A DNA stretch of 64,000 nucleotides from Virgibacillus proomii (GTDB lineage Bacteria > Bacillota > Bacilli > Bacillales > Amphibacillaceae): the NCBI RefSeq assembly GCF_900162615.1, contig NZ_FUFN01000009.1:793609-857608 (forward strand), in the 5' to 3' direction. This document shows positions 18,451 through 27,407 of this stretch, in pieces. Positions within the stretch are counted from its first letter, which is position 1. Each line of letters starts with the position of its first letter. Below the pieces are notes generated by a model. It had not been told where the DNA came from. It was given only the letters and a program-made list of their open reading frames with translations, and ran no database searches. Position numbers and translations under genes: made by a program.

Positions 18451-19359
18451 ATGGAAATCGGTATTATCGGACTTGGAAAGATGGGCTATCATTTAGCGCT
18501 TAACTTACTAGATCATCATCACAATGTACGTGGCTTTGACAAAATAGAAAAACAGGCAGAAGGAATAACACATGACAACTTTCAGTTCCACACTTCGATT
18601 AAAACATTAGTGAAAAGTATGCCAGCTCCCCGTATTATTTGGTTAATGGTTCCCGCGGGTGATATCACAGAACGAGTCATTCAGGAAATTGCACCTCTCC
18701 TAGATAAAGAAGATATTATTATTGACGGAGGTAATTCAAATTATAAAGACACGATAAAACGAAATGAATTTTTAGCTAATAGAGGCATATACTTTTTTGA
18801 TTGTGGTACAAGCGGTGGCATCAATGGTGCTCGCCATGGGGTTTGTACAATGATTGGCGGAGATGAAGCTAAGTTTAAAGAGATCGAGCCGCTTTTTAAA
18901 GATATCGCTGTTAAAGATGGCTATTTATATACTGGAAAATCCGGCAGTGGTCATTTTTTAAAGATGATTCATAATGGTATTGAATATGGAATGATGCAAG
19001 CAATTGCTGAAGGTTTTGATATTCTCCATAAAAGTGAATTCGATTATGATTATGAACAAGTAGCAACTGTATTTAATAATGGCTCTGTGATTCGTTCATG
19101 GCTCATGGAATTGATGGTACAGGCTTTTAGAAAGGATGCTAAGCTGGACAACATTCGCGGAATTATGCATTCTTCAGGTGAAGGAAAATGGACGGTCGAA
19201 ACGGCTTTAGACTATCAAGTCGCTGCACCAGTCATTGCTCTATCACTCATGATGCGTTATCGTTCGCTAGAAGAAGATACATTTACTGGTAAGGTTGTAG
19301 CAGCATTACGAAATGAGTTTGGTGGTCACGCAGTCGTAAATAATAACACGCAATCTTAA
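18451..19359 (+). CDS. gnd: 6-phosphogluconate dehydrogenase, decarboxylating (short GndA/YqeC type)
   Basis: Converts 6-phosphogluconate to ribulose 5-phosphate and CO2 with reduction of NAD(P). At 302 residues it is the short form. The Rossmann motif is GIIGLGKMGYHLA at the N-terminus. It also has VPAGDITERVI, IDGGNSNYKDT and the substrate-binding CGTSGGINGARHGVCTMIGG. The catalytic helix follows as KMIHNGIEYGMMQAIAEG, and RGIMHSSGEGKWTVE is nearer the C-terminus. The GTG at 18442 forms part of the TGAGGTG ribosome binding site, so ATG 18451 is the start. The divergent RpiR-type gene is its likely regulator. Cofactor preference (NAD or NADP) cannot be read securely. Confidence 0.9.
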   Translation: MEIGIIGLGKMGYHLALNLLDHHHNVRGFDKIEKQAEGITHDNFQFHTSIKTLVKSMPAPRIIWLMVPAGDITERVIQEIAPLLDKEDIIIDGGNSNYKDTIKRNEFLANRGIYFFDCGTSGGINGARHGVCTMIGGDEAKFKEIEPLFKDIAVKDGYLYTGKSGSGHFLKMIHNGIEYGMMQAIAEGFDILHKSEFDYDYEQVATVFNNGSVIRSWLMELMVQAFRKDAKLDNIRGIMHSSGEGKWTVETALDYQVAAPVIALSLMMRYRSLEEDTFTGKVVAALRNEFGGHAVVNNNTQS

Positions 19360-19936
19360 TCATGTATTTTTCCATTCAGCAATTTGGTTTTTATGGTTGA
19401 CCTCCCAATTTATTTATAACTTAATCACGGATAGAATGAAAACTTCCAGTCCGCTTTTTTAGGGTTAGAACACTTGAATTTTTCTCTCGATGACGAAAAA
19501 TAAAAAAAGCGCAGGATGTGAAATAAACCGTTTTTTGGATCCTGTTCATCGTTTTGAGGGTACGCTAGTTAAAGGGATTTCACAGGCAATTTGTACGGCT
19601 CTCAATCCTAAAAAAACGTCTAAAAAGTATCCTTCCTTCACATCCTTTACAGAAAAAACAAGACAATCGATTGGTACTATTCAGAGGCATTTGTATTCGT
19701 TGATCAAGGAAAGCTATATGTAATAACTTTAAAAAGTTTAGTGCAATTTTGAACATTCGGGAAAAATAGCGTGCTATAAAAATTGAAAATAGGTAAGGGC
19801 ATGAACCAAATGAAACGAATAGCGTCATTATTTATCCAGAATTGTTGCCAACCTTCATTTGTTTACCCCCGTCTTATTAAAGAGAATACAAAAACATTAC
19901 CGATTTTCAGCGCAAACCATGTAAACCATATACCGT
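19360..19936. other. Gene-free spacer
   Basis: An open frame at 19490-19723 has no family resemblance, no ribosome binding site and unusual composition, so I do not call it. No clear repeat module is visible here. The 3' end holds a strong hairpin, listed separately. Confidence 0.45.
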
Positions 19937-19983
19937 AAAAATTAATAAAGCGAGCTGTGCATTCAGCTCGCTTTATTAATTTT
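19937..19983. terminator. Bidirectional terminator between gnd and sodC
   Basis: A near-perfect 20-bp stem with 6-base loop TGCATT and the core CGAGCTG/CAGCTCG, flanked by A-rich and T-rich arms. It serves the reverse-strand sodC gene best because the T-run follows the stem in that direction. Confidence 0.8.
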
Positions 19984-20025
19984 ACATAGCGTAAAGCTAT
20001 ACAGTGAATCCTGCTGACTTCCTTC

Positions 20026-20631
20026 TTATTCAATCACTCCACAAGCAATCCGCTCCCCTGCATCACCTGCAGGTTGGGACTTATAATCATCTTCTTTCGC
20101 ATGAATAACTAACGCTGTCCCGCCCTTTTTAAACAGCGAATGGCTCTCTCCCTGTTCCAACGTCACCAAGTTTGCAATTACTTCGGTTTGTACTGTTCCA
20201 TCTTGATTCACTTCAATATTGGGAAGGTCTCCGGCATGGGGCCCTCCTGATACTTTTTTTCCATGTTTCGCATGATTAGGATTATAGTGTCCACCTGCCG
20301 AAGAAAAATCAGGCGCTTCGCAAGAACCTGTCTCATGAATATGAAATCCGTGTTTTCCTGGAGGTAATTTTTCTCCCTTTAGTTTAATTTGAACACCATC
20401 TTTATTTTCCGTTAATGTTGCAGTCGCTACTATCTGTTGACTCTGATTTTTTAGAGAAACAAGTACCTCTTTTGCTGCTTCATTTATAGTAGCTGTTGTT
20501 TCGTCTGTTTCTTCGTTCTTTCCACGTCCGTCATCTCGATGTTGCTCGTTATTATCTACATTACAAGCTACCAAGCTCAATAGGACAAGGAAAGTTACTG
20601 CAAGAAATAAACGTACATGTTTTAGCCTCAT
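20026..20631 (-). CDS. sodC: Cu/Zn superoxide dismutase family lipoprotein
   Basis: A secreted, lipid-anchored protein of 201 residues. The signal peptide ends in LVAC with Cys23 as lipidation site. An acidic linker rich in D, E and T follows. The SOD domain has GFHIHETGSC (two copper His), AGGHYNPNHAKHG (bridging and zinc ligands), GGPHAGDLPNIEV, VIHAKEDD (last copper His) and GDAGERIACG (active-site Arg, disulfide Cys). All metal ligands appear present, so true dismutase activity is plausible, unlike the SodC-like proteins that have lost copper ligands. The start is ATG 20631 behind AAAGGAG; an upstream TTG overlaps that site. Confidence 0.88.
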   Translation of the reverse strand: MRLKHVRLFLAVTFLVLLSLVACNVDNNEQHRDDGRGKNEETDETTATINEAAKEVLVSLKNQSQQIVATATLTENKDGVQIKLKGEKLPPGKHGFHIHETGSCEAPDFSSAGGHYNPNHAKHGKKVSGGPHAGDLPNIEVNQDGTVQTEVIANLVTLEQGESHSLFKKGGTALVIHAKEDDYKSQPAGDAGERIACGVIE

Positions 20632-20659
20632 CGTTTTTGCTCCTTTCAATCGTTTGTAA

Positions 20660-20930
20660 AAGAGGGTAAAATGAAACTTCCATTCACTAGGGCTTTCTTC
20701 GCTACAACGAGTAGATCAAAGACCAAAATAGCAATCCCCCTCAAAATCGCTATGTATCGCTATCGAAGCTTTCCTTGTCTTCAACATCCCAGTTATCTTC
20801 CTACTGAAGCTACCCCGTCCTACTCCCCGAACAAATCGGAAATTTAGTGCCTTCATCTTCCATTTAGACTTATTCTAACTCTTGAGCGGAAGTCTTATGA
20901 TACCTTAGATGCAGGATAAAAAAGGTTTCA
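20660..20930 (+). repeat. Degenerate copy of repeat module B
   Basis: Starts AAAATGAAACTTCCATTCAC, includes a GAACAAATCGGAAATTTAGTG segment, and ends GATGCAGGATAAAAAAGG. These correspond to the start, the stem-2 region and the end of full B copies. Stem 1 is eroded. No gene lies in 20632-21127. Confidence 0.6.
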
Positions 20931-21127
20931 AGTATCCTTCCCGGCATCTTAATAGTCGTTAATAAACTTGACCAACGTTAAAAGTTTTGCCGGACTTGTT
21001 ATACCTTCTTTTTTCAAAAACATTTATTACCAGTCTCTACATTACTTTAGCGAATTAAACATCGGACGATTTCGCAGAAAGTTTCCAATAGCGTATAATA
21101 AGAGTACAATTGAAAGGAGAGATTTTA

Positions 21128-21505
21128 ATGGGCTTATTTGATGGAATGATGGGAAATGCTTCCGAGATGGATGCCAAAAAAGCAGAGCAAGAAGTAGCGG
21201 ATTTATTAGCGAATGCAGAACATGTAGAACATGCTTATAAGCTAATACGGGACATGTTGATTTTCACGAACAAACGATTAATTCTCCTAGATAAGCAGGG
21301 AGTGACCGGAAAGAAAATGGAATATCATTCAATTCCATACAAGAATATTACTCATTTTTCTGTAGAGACAGCTGGAACATTTGATTTAGATGCAGAATTA
21401 AAGTTGTGGGTTTCTGGAAGTTCCGAACCAATTGAAAAGACCTTCAACAAACAATTAAACATATATAAAGTTCAGGCAGTTTTAGCTAATTATGTTTGCG
21501 GCTAA
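21128..21505 (+). CDS. Bacterial PH-domain protein
   Basis: A 125-residue cytoplasmic protein without membrane segments, matching the single-domain bacterial PH (bPH) family: MGLFDGMMGNASEMD, then KLIRDMLIFTNKRLILLDKQG, then YHSIPYKNITHFSVET, and ending in a C-terminal helix. Function in Bacillaceae is unknown. ATG 21128 follows AAAGGAGAG; a TTG at 21110 is part of the binding-site region and is not used. It stands alone between repeat-filled spacers. Confidence 0.75.
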   Translation: MGLFDGMMGNASEMDAKKAEQEVADLLANAEHVEHAYKLIRDMLIFTNKRLILLDKQGVTGKKMEYHSIPYKNITHFSVETAGTFDLDAELKLWVSGSSEPIEKTFNKQLNIYKVQAVLANYVCG

Positions 21506-21632
21506 GATATGTAAATAACAGAAGAAGTTTATATTAAATAGTTATAAAATTTGAAGTATATTAGGATGAGACGATCTTTGTCTTAAAAAGAAAAAGAGAG
21601 TATAAAATTAGCTTTGTATGTAAGAGCAGGTG

Positions 21633-21895
21633 GTTACCCCTAACAGTTAGAGTTTTATTATGCAGCTGATTGGCTGGATTGCGTTCGGTACTCGACTGAA
21701 CTCAGCCCAGCCAATTTTTCTTTTATTCGCTCATGTTTATACCAGTAGATAGATATATATTTTTCAATCCGACTTTTTTTAATTCTTTATAGCTTCCTAA
21801 TTTTTCTCCATCATACATTTCTTATTTTACAATACCAAAAAAGATCTCCATTGAAGCATTGTCTGCACAGGTTGCTTAACGTCCTCACTTATACT
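21633..21895 (-). mobile_element. Remnant of an IS3-family (IS150-like) transposase, C-terminal end
   Basis: On the reverse strand the frames read CADNASMEIFFGIVK, EMYDGEKLGSYKELKK and then EKYISIYWYKHERIKEKLAG followed by LSSVEYRTQSSQ, ending at a stop at 21658-21660. This is the DDE-domain end of IS3/IS150 transposases, broken by stops and a frameshift. Outside it, ACCCCTAACAGTTAGAG (from about 21635) looks like an IS end and resembles the end at 63761-63778. The N-terminal half of the transposase and orfA are missing. Confidence 0.75.
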
Positions 21896-21949
21896 TTTGT
21901 TTAACACAAAGACTTTAAGAGGGGATATTGTCCATTAATAGATATAAAA

Positions 21950-22085
21950 GTTTAATCTTCAATCAGTGAAGGCTTTCTGTTATCCCCTACTGAGGGTTAG
22001 ATAAACAGAATCGGACATTTGACTTGCAGTTGGATCTTTCGTTTATCCTCTCAGATTTTACTGCCAGTTACATGTGGGATAACAG
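21950..22085 (+). repeat. Variant of repeat module B (type shared with 51370)
   Basis: ATCTTCAATCAGTGAAGG, then TTATCCCCTACTGAGG, then GACTTGCAGTTGGATC, then ACTGCCAGTTACATGTGGGA. The same words occur in order at 51380-51540, so both copies form a B subtype. Confidence 0.65.
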
Positions 22086-22181
22086 GTTATTTAAGATAGA
22101 AATGGGATTGTAAAGTTCTTAAGATACCCAATACCATAGGCTCATTTTCAACTTCATTTGTTACTAACCTTCAAATAATAC

Positions 22182-22229
22182 TTGACATCTCACCAACAAT
22201 ATATTACTGTGTATATACACATACACAGT
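22182..22229 (+). promoter_or_regulatory. Promoter and palindromic operator of the YtrA-like operon
   Basis: TTGACA at 22182-22187 with a weak -10 (TACTGT, 17-base spacer). Overlapping it is a perfect inverted repeat ACTGTGTAT (22206-22214), 6-base spacer, ATACACAGT (22221-22229). This suits repression by the GntR-type regulator encoded in the same operon. Confidence 0.65.
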
Positions 22230-22253
22230 ATAACAGTTTTGGAGGGATTTAAT

Positions 22254-22979
22254 ATGCAAAAATGGAAGCAGGCTTTCCAAGTTGCTAAGCTAGAGTTAAG
22301 CTATTCATGGCAAGGCTTTATTCTTTGTCTAATCTTAACTTTTTTCTTAAGCTTTCTGTTTATCTATAATTTAGACGCTTATTTAAATACTCAAGTTATG
22401 GGCTACGATCTCTTATTTATCACATTTTTCTTTCTCGGATTTGTATGGGCCAAACCAAATTATTTCCAACTTCAACATCAATCTAGCGGTTTTATTGCTG
22501 CTCCTGTATTCCTTATGCAGCTACAATTGCCGATTGAACAAGATATTCTAATTAAAAGCAGATTTATCGTTTACTTTTTCTATTCCCTGCCTTGGCAAAT
22601 TTGCTTTCTAATTTTATTCTATGCTTCATCAATAAATGAAGTCTTGTCCGTCACGGCATATCTCATTTTTTCGATTATGTGGCTTTCTGTCACTCTTTAT
22701 GCTGGAACAATTTTCCCCATCAATGATGCCGGTGAACAAGGATTTTTTTCTACTAAAATAGGAGGAATATTGGGAGCATTATTATATTTTTCTATCGTTT
22801 TTATCTTTATGTTTCCTATTTATATCCTTACCAACCACGGAATTGTCTACTGGTCCATTATACTAGCTCAAAAATGGCCATGGTTAGCTGCCACCATTTC
22901 ATTAATCATCGGCTTTACAGCAGTGAACGTACATCAAGTGTATATGAAAAAGAAAATAAACAAGCTGGATTATTTATAG
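22254..22979 (+). CDS. Integral membrane protein, ABC-2-like permease of a YtrA-type operon
   Basis: A 241-residue protein with about six membrane helices and a short cytoplasmic N-terminus (MQKWKQAFQVAKLEL). It has no strong sequence motif. Its place upstream of a YtrA-like regulator and an ABC ATPase makes it the likely membrane partner of the ATPase. ATG 22254 follows GGAGGG with a 6-base spacer; the longer frame to 22182 would run through the operator. It ends 22 bases before the regulator gene. The transported substrate is unknown. Related ytr operons respond to cell-wall antibiotics. Confidence 0.7.
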   Translation: MQKWKQAFQVAKLELSYSWQGFILCLILTFFLSFLFIYNLDAYLNTQVMGYDLLFITFFFLGFVWAKPNYFQLQHQSSGFIAAPVFLMQLQLPIEQDILIKSRFIVYFFYSLPWQICFLILFYASSINEVLSVTAYLIFSIMWLSVTLYAGTIFPINDAGEQGFFSTKIGGILGALLYFSIVFIFMFPIYILTNHGIVYWSIILAQKWPWLAATISLIIGFTAVNVHQVYMKKKINKLDYL

Positions 22980-23001
22980 ATTAAAGAAAGGGAGAGCAGC
23001 C

Positions 23002-23391
23002 ATGAAACTGCCAATACGTCTTTCAAAAACATCACGCGAACCAATCTATCATCAAATTGAAAATCAACTAAAGACGTTGATCGCAAGTGGACAGCTGGCG
23101 GAAGGCGAACCATTGCCATCCATTCGAGTACTGGCAAAGGATTTGGAAACAAGCGTCATTACTATTCGCCGCGCCTATCAAAATTTAGAATATCAAGGCT
23201 TTATTCGAACAACTCAAGGAAAAGGAACCTTTGTGGCAGCAGTAGACGATACAATGAAGCAACAAATTAAAGTTTCTGAAGTATATCAAGCGATTGAACA
23301 TGCCGTTGACATTGCCATTAGCTATGACTATACGATCGAGCAAATTAAAGAAATCTTTACAGAAGTCATACAGGAAAAGGAAGGACGATAA
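23002..23391 (+). CDS. GntR-family regulator, YtrA subfamily
   Basis: A 129-residue repressor made of the GntR winged helix (about residues 8-75: REPIYHQIENQLKTLIASGQ, PLPSIRVLAKDLETSVITIR, QGFIRTTQGKGTFVA) and a short C-terminal dimerisation tail. YtrA-type proteins lack a large effector domain and control the ABC operon they sit in. The ATG follows AAAGGGAG. The operator at 22206-22229 is its probable target. It precedes the ATPase by two bases, so the two are probably co-translated. Confidence 0.88.
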   Translation: MKLPIRLSKTSREPIYHQIENQLKTLIASGQLAEGEPLPSIRVLAKDLETSVITIRRAYQNLEYQGFIRTTQGKGTFVAAVDDTMKQQIKVSEVYQAIEHAVDIAISYDYTIEQIKEIFTEVIQEKEGR

Positions 23392-23393
23392 CG

Positions 23394-24242
23394 ATGGAAA
23401 CATTGCTTGAGATAACCAATTTAGAAAAGCAGCTGGAGAGCTTGCATATCGGACCAATTCAATTAACAGTTGAATCTGGAACTATCACAACCCTTGTTGG
23501 CAGAAATGGTTCCGGAAAAAGCACCTTACTCAAGCTGATAATGAATCTAGTAAAACCGGATCAAGGGAACATTAAACTGCTGGATGTATTTACACATGGG
23601 CAAGATGAGAGCTGGAAGCAATTTATTGCCTATCAACCACAAACGATTATTGGCTGGGATGCGTTTACCGGACAAACATTAAAAGAATTTATTGCTCCGT
23701 TATATCGTGTCTGGGACGAAGAACTGTTTCAAAAAATGGTCTCCTTATTCGGAATCCCGCTAAATCGACGGTTTCGTAAGCTATCACAGGGAATGCAACA
23801 AAAACTAACTATCGCTCTTACAATATCAAAAAATACACCATTATTACTGCTTGATGAACCGACTTCATTTATGGATATACCAGCAAAACAACTACTGATG
23901 GATCTGCTTGTAGACTGGATAGATCAAGGCGAGCGGGCAATTATCATGACAAGTCATCAATCTGCAGATATTATGAAACTTTCTGATTATATTAACGTAC
24001 TAAAGAATGGGAAATTAATCGCTAATTTTGAAAAAGAAACTTTATTTGCAACCTATCAGCGTTATTGGCTTACGGAAAAGCTTCCAGCTATTACAATTCC
24101 TGGAGAAGTGAAGCGAACTGCCAATTACCTTATTTCTAGCTCTCCTGAACAAACGGAAACATTTCTTAGTACACAGCAAATCAAATGGACGACACAGGAA
24201 GCTTTAAAAATTGAAGAAATTATTACACTGCTCACAGTGTGA
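23394..24242 (+). CDS. ABC transporter ATP-binding protein (YtrB-like)
   Basis: A 282-residue ATPase with all motifs intact: Walker A GRNGSGKST (residues 36-44), Q-loop YQPQ, signature LSQGMQQKLTIAL, Walker B LLLLDEPTSFMD and switch His in MTSHQ. The C-terminal 60 residues are specific to this subgroup. It starts 2 bases after the GntR gene and probably energises the membrane protein at 22254-22979. A second, decayed ATPase follows within 25 bases, so both transporter units may share a transcript. Confidence 0.88.
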   Translation: METLLEITNLEKQLESLHIGPIQLTVESGTITTLVGRNGSGKSTLLKLIMNLVKPDQGNIKLLDVFTHGQDESWKQFIAYQPQTIIGWDAFTGQTLKEFIAPLYRVWDEELFQKMVSLFGIPLNRRFRKLSQGMQQKLTIALTISKNTPLLLLDEPTSFMDIPAKQLLMDLLVDWIDQGERAIIMTSHQSADIMKLSDYINVLKNGKLIANFEKETLFATYQRYWLTEKLPAITIPGEVKRTANYLISSSPEQTETFLSTQQIKWTTQEALKIEEIITLLTV

Positions 24243-24263
24243 AATGAAAAGTATGGGGTTCCA

Positions 24264-25195
24264 TTGAATACAATTCTTACGGTTGAAAACTTAGGAAAGT
24301 CATTTAAGGACAAACAAATTATTTCAAATATTTCGTTTGAAGTAAAACAGGGAGAGATTATGGCTATTCTTGGACCAAACGGTGCAGGAAAATCAACAAC
24401 TATTCGTAACATCATGGGAATTATGTATCCAGACGAAGGAAAAATTATGTTCCCAAACGCTTATAATGACAGTATTCCTAAAAATAAAATTGGTTATTTA
24501 CCAGAAGAACGAGGACTGTATAAAAATGTAAAGGTGATGGATATTCTCCTCTATTTAGCAAAGCTAAAAGATTATCCACTCAACCGAGCAAAACAACGAG
24601 CACTTGATTATTTAAAGAAATTTGATTTGGAAGGAAAGGAAAAAGTTAGTGTGGAGGAACTTTCCAAAGGAATGGGGCAAAAAGTTCAGTTTATCGCTTC
24701 CATTATTCATGAACCGGAGTTATTAATTCTGGATAAGCCATTCTCAGGTCTTGACCCTGTTAGCCAAGAGTTGTTTAAACAGGAGATTCGACAGCTGGCT
24801 CAACATGGAACGGCTATTCTCCTTTCCTCCCATCAGATGAACCTGGTTGAAGAAATGGCAGATCGTTTATTTATGATCCACCATGGGAAAAAAGTGATTT
24901 ACGGAGATATGGATACCGTAAAAACAGAATATGCTAATTTTAAATGTACTATCCATGGAAAAAATGACCGGTATGAATTAGAAAGATTGCCCTATGTACA
25001 GCGGGTAGAACAAGTGAATACCAACATATTCTTTATCTAGACAAAGAAGTTGACCCAGTTAAATGGTTAAAACAATTACCCGACCATTTAGACGTTCAGA
25101 AACTACTTTAGATCGTATTTCCTTACATGAAATCTTTATTGATATTGCGACAGATAAACAGGTACTTCAAAGAGCAGGTGAGAAGCATGCATATA
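24264..25195 (+). pseudogene. Decayed NatA/YhaQ-like ABC ATPase
   Basis: The open part (24264-25040, TTG start) has Walker A GPNGAGKSTT (residues 37-46) and signature LSKGMGQKV. Its Walker B reads LLILDKPFSGLDP: the catalytic Glu is replaced by Lys158 (codon AAG at 24735). The C-terminus is broken. After NTNIFF the family tail continues in the next frame (LDKEVDPVKWLKQLPDHLDV). Near 25107 it switches to the third frame (TLDRISLHEIFIDIATDK). Each step fits one missing base. A missing active-site residue plus two frameshifts argues for real loss rather than sequencing error alone. Intact relatives drive sodium or drug export. Confidence 0.75.
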
Positions 25196-26427
25196 ACTCC
25201 ATAAAGGTTGCTAAATGGGAAGTAAAACGATATATGAAAAATAAATCTTTTATTATTGGTATCTTTTTAACCCCATTATTAATCGTTGGCTTTATGCTAC
25301 TTGGTGAATTATTCGGTGACAGCTCAGGGGAAGAAACAGGAGCTACTACCGTATATATTAATGATGAAGTAAATTTATTTTCTACGGTTGAAAAAGTGGT
25401 GAAAGCAAATGATTTATCCTGGGAAGTAAAGCAAACGGATATTAGTGAGGAAGAAGTAAGAAAAAAATTACAAGATGCAGAAAACACTGCCTATCTTTTT
25501 ATTAATAAGGAAGCTATAGATGACGGGAAAATCCCTGTATATACTTCTGAAGAAATAGACCCTTATTTTATGGATCAAGCACATTTAATAACAGCACCCA
25601 TTCAAGCACTGCAAATGAAAGAACTCGGATTATCAGATAAACAGCTAGCTGTAATTAATCGTGGCATTACTATACAAGAGACGGCTGTAGGAGAACCTGA
25701 ATCTCCTGCCGAAGAAGCAAGCGGTTCTCACAACAGTGATCCATTAAAACGAATTATACCGGGGGCATTTGCCGGATTTATTATGCTCTCCATCGTGTTT
25801 ACCGGTATGGCTATCTTCCAAAGTGCATCACAAGAGAAAAAAGATAAAATTGCTGAAATCATTTTATCTTCCCTAACACCAGCAGAACTAATGCAAGGAA
25901 AAATTATCGGTTATTTTGCATTAGGTATTCTGCAATCCATCATCTCGCTTGTTATTTTATTACCAGTTATCTCATGGCGGTTTGACCTTGAGATTGTAAA
26001 GTATTTATTTGTACCAGAGCTCGCTTTATATATAGCGATTGCTATTTTAGGCTACTTACTATTTGCTGCTGTTTTTGTAGGAATTGGAGCAACGATGTCC
26101 GATATGACTACTGCAGGAAATTTTCAAGGTATGGTGATGATGCTGCCATTTTTACCATTTCTCTTTATAAGTTCAGTTATTAGTGATCCGAGTGGGTTAA
26201 TGGCTAAAATCGGTACTTATATTCCTTTCACATCACCAGGTGTCCTGTTATTACGGCTCACACTTTTAGAAGAGTGGCCGTGGTTGGAAATAGCAATATC
26301 GCTTACTGTTCTAATAATAAGTGTGTTGCTCTTTATCATACTTGCTGGAAAAATATTCAAAGTGGGGATATTGATGTACGGGAAAAATGTAACACCTGCA
26401 GAAATTTGGAAATGGATTAGAGCTTAA
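25187..26427 (+). CDS. NatB/YhaP-like ABC-2 permease, possibly with a damaged start
   Basis: The membrane subunit has a cytoplasmic lead (NSIKVAKWEVKRYMKNKSF), one helix, a long extracellular acidic domain (about 165 residues) and then five helices from IIPGAFAGFIMLSIVF onward, the NatB/YhaP plan. The frame is open from 25063, but its first 43 residues encode the tail of the ATPase, so they are not native. ATG 25187, behind GCAGGTGAG, looks like the original start. From there the current sequence hits a stop after five codons, which one added base would repair. The nearest in-frame ATG is 25234. Without a working ATPase its function is doubtful. Confidence 0.65.
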
Positions 26428-26471
26428 AGCAAGTTCATACAAGCGGCGATTTCAACAGAATCTCCGCTTCA

Positions 26472-26618
26472 TTAATTCCATGATCTAAAGACCGATGTGA
26501 TCATCTTGCCAAGCATTCTACCGATAAAAAGAAGCATATCCAAGGCATCCGTTAGTATATCGAATAACATAAAATGGTTATAATTATCTTCTTTATCGCT
26601 TTTTTTCTTACGCTCCAT
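26472..26618 (-). CDS. Small basic/hydrophobic protein (48 aa), unknown function
   Basis: MERKKKSDKEDNYNHF is followed by a hydrophobic-amphipathic stretch (MLFDILTDALDMLLFIGRML) and a basic end. It starts 26 bases downstream of the DUF4306 stop on the same strand, with a GGGGGTT weak ribosome binding site, so it is probably co-transcribed. A membrane-associated peptide is possible. Unrecognised; support is the codon-like sequence and operon position only. Confidence 0.4.
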   Translation of the reverse strand: MERKKKSDKEDNYNHFMLFDILTDALDMLLFIGRMLGKMITSVFRSWN

Positions 26619-26644
26619 GAACGAACAACCCCCAGTTTAGCTAT

Positions 26645-26944
26645 TTAAATTTCCTTTTTTTGGTTTTGTTTTTCTCTAAACCTTCGATAAAAATAAATAC
26701 AAAAGCCAGTAACAGCGATTCCTGATAAAAGAAAGGTGATACTAGCTAATGGCTGTGCCTTAAATGCAAAAATCCACTTATCAAGCAGATAAATATCCCT
26801 GCGATCCGTTACCGTTTCCGGCGTAAATACGACGATATCCTTCCAATTCGGTTCCAACATCAAATAAGAACCGGTCCAGTAACTTAAGAAAAACGTATAT
26901 ATAGTGATGCCGATTAGTAAAATAAAGATAGCTATTTTTTTCAT
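26645..26944 (-). CDS. DUF4306 (YjdJ-like) small membrane protein
   Basis: A 99-residue protein with an N-terminal helix (residues 4-22) and a C-terminal helix (about 66-86) around a loop with WTGSYLMLEPNWKDIVVFTP and LDKWIFAFKAQPL. This pattern fits the DUF4306 family of Bacillaceae, whose function is unknown. The ATG follows AAGGTGACACA. A 48-residue frame follows downstream, probably in the same transcript. Confidence 0.65.
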   Translation of the reverse strand: MKKIAIFILLIGITIYTFFLSYWTGSYLMLEPNWKDIVVFTPETVTDRRDIYLLDKWIFAFKAQPLASITFLLSGIAVTGFCIYFYRRFREKQNQKKEI

Positions 26945-27407
26945 TGTGTCACCTTGACTTTTTTCTTTATATTAACATTACTTATAGCTGACCCAGGATT
27001 AATTATCACGTCTTATCTATTTATACGGAAACCATTACCAAAAAGTTTCTTGATTTCTACTAAAATAGGAAAGAACCAATCATGGCTAACGCAACGAAGA
27101 CGTTACTTTTTTATACTATAGAAAAGTAATATATATAAAATATTTACCAGCTGGTTATTTCCTAAAGTTTTACCTAACTTTTTGAATAACCTCTTAAAGC
27201 ACTATTCATCCTTCCAATTACTTTGCATTATTTAGTTTACACTTCTAATTTTTCTATGAATGCATACAATTTTAAAAGGGAAAGCTTATCGTCTAGCACT
27301 TTTATCTCGGGAAAAACTTGGCAATCGTGTATTATTAAAATATAAAACCGTTAAACAGTTCAATTAAGTATTACAGTACTTTCTTAAGAAAAAAAGGAGG
27401 ATATACA
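26945..27407. other. Gene-free divergent spacer
   Basis: 463 AT-rich bases between two divergent genes. I see no module of the repeat family and no operator that stands out. Confidence 0.5.

Noticed and set aside
19490..19723. 77-residue forward open frame after gnd
   Set aside because: No ribosome binding site, no family resemblance and an equally long frame on the opposite strand.
25063..26427. A native fusion of an ATPase tail with the permease
   Set aside because: The N-terminal 43 residues match the tail expected for the preceding ATPase, and a ribosome binding site plus ATG at 25187 marks a separate permease start.
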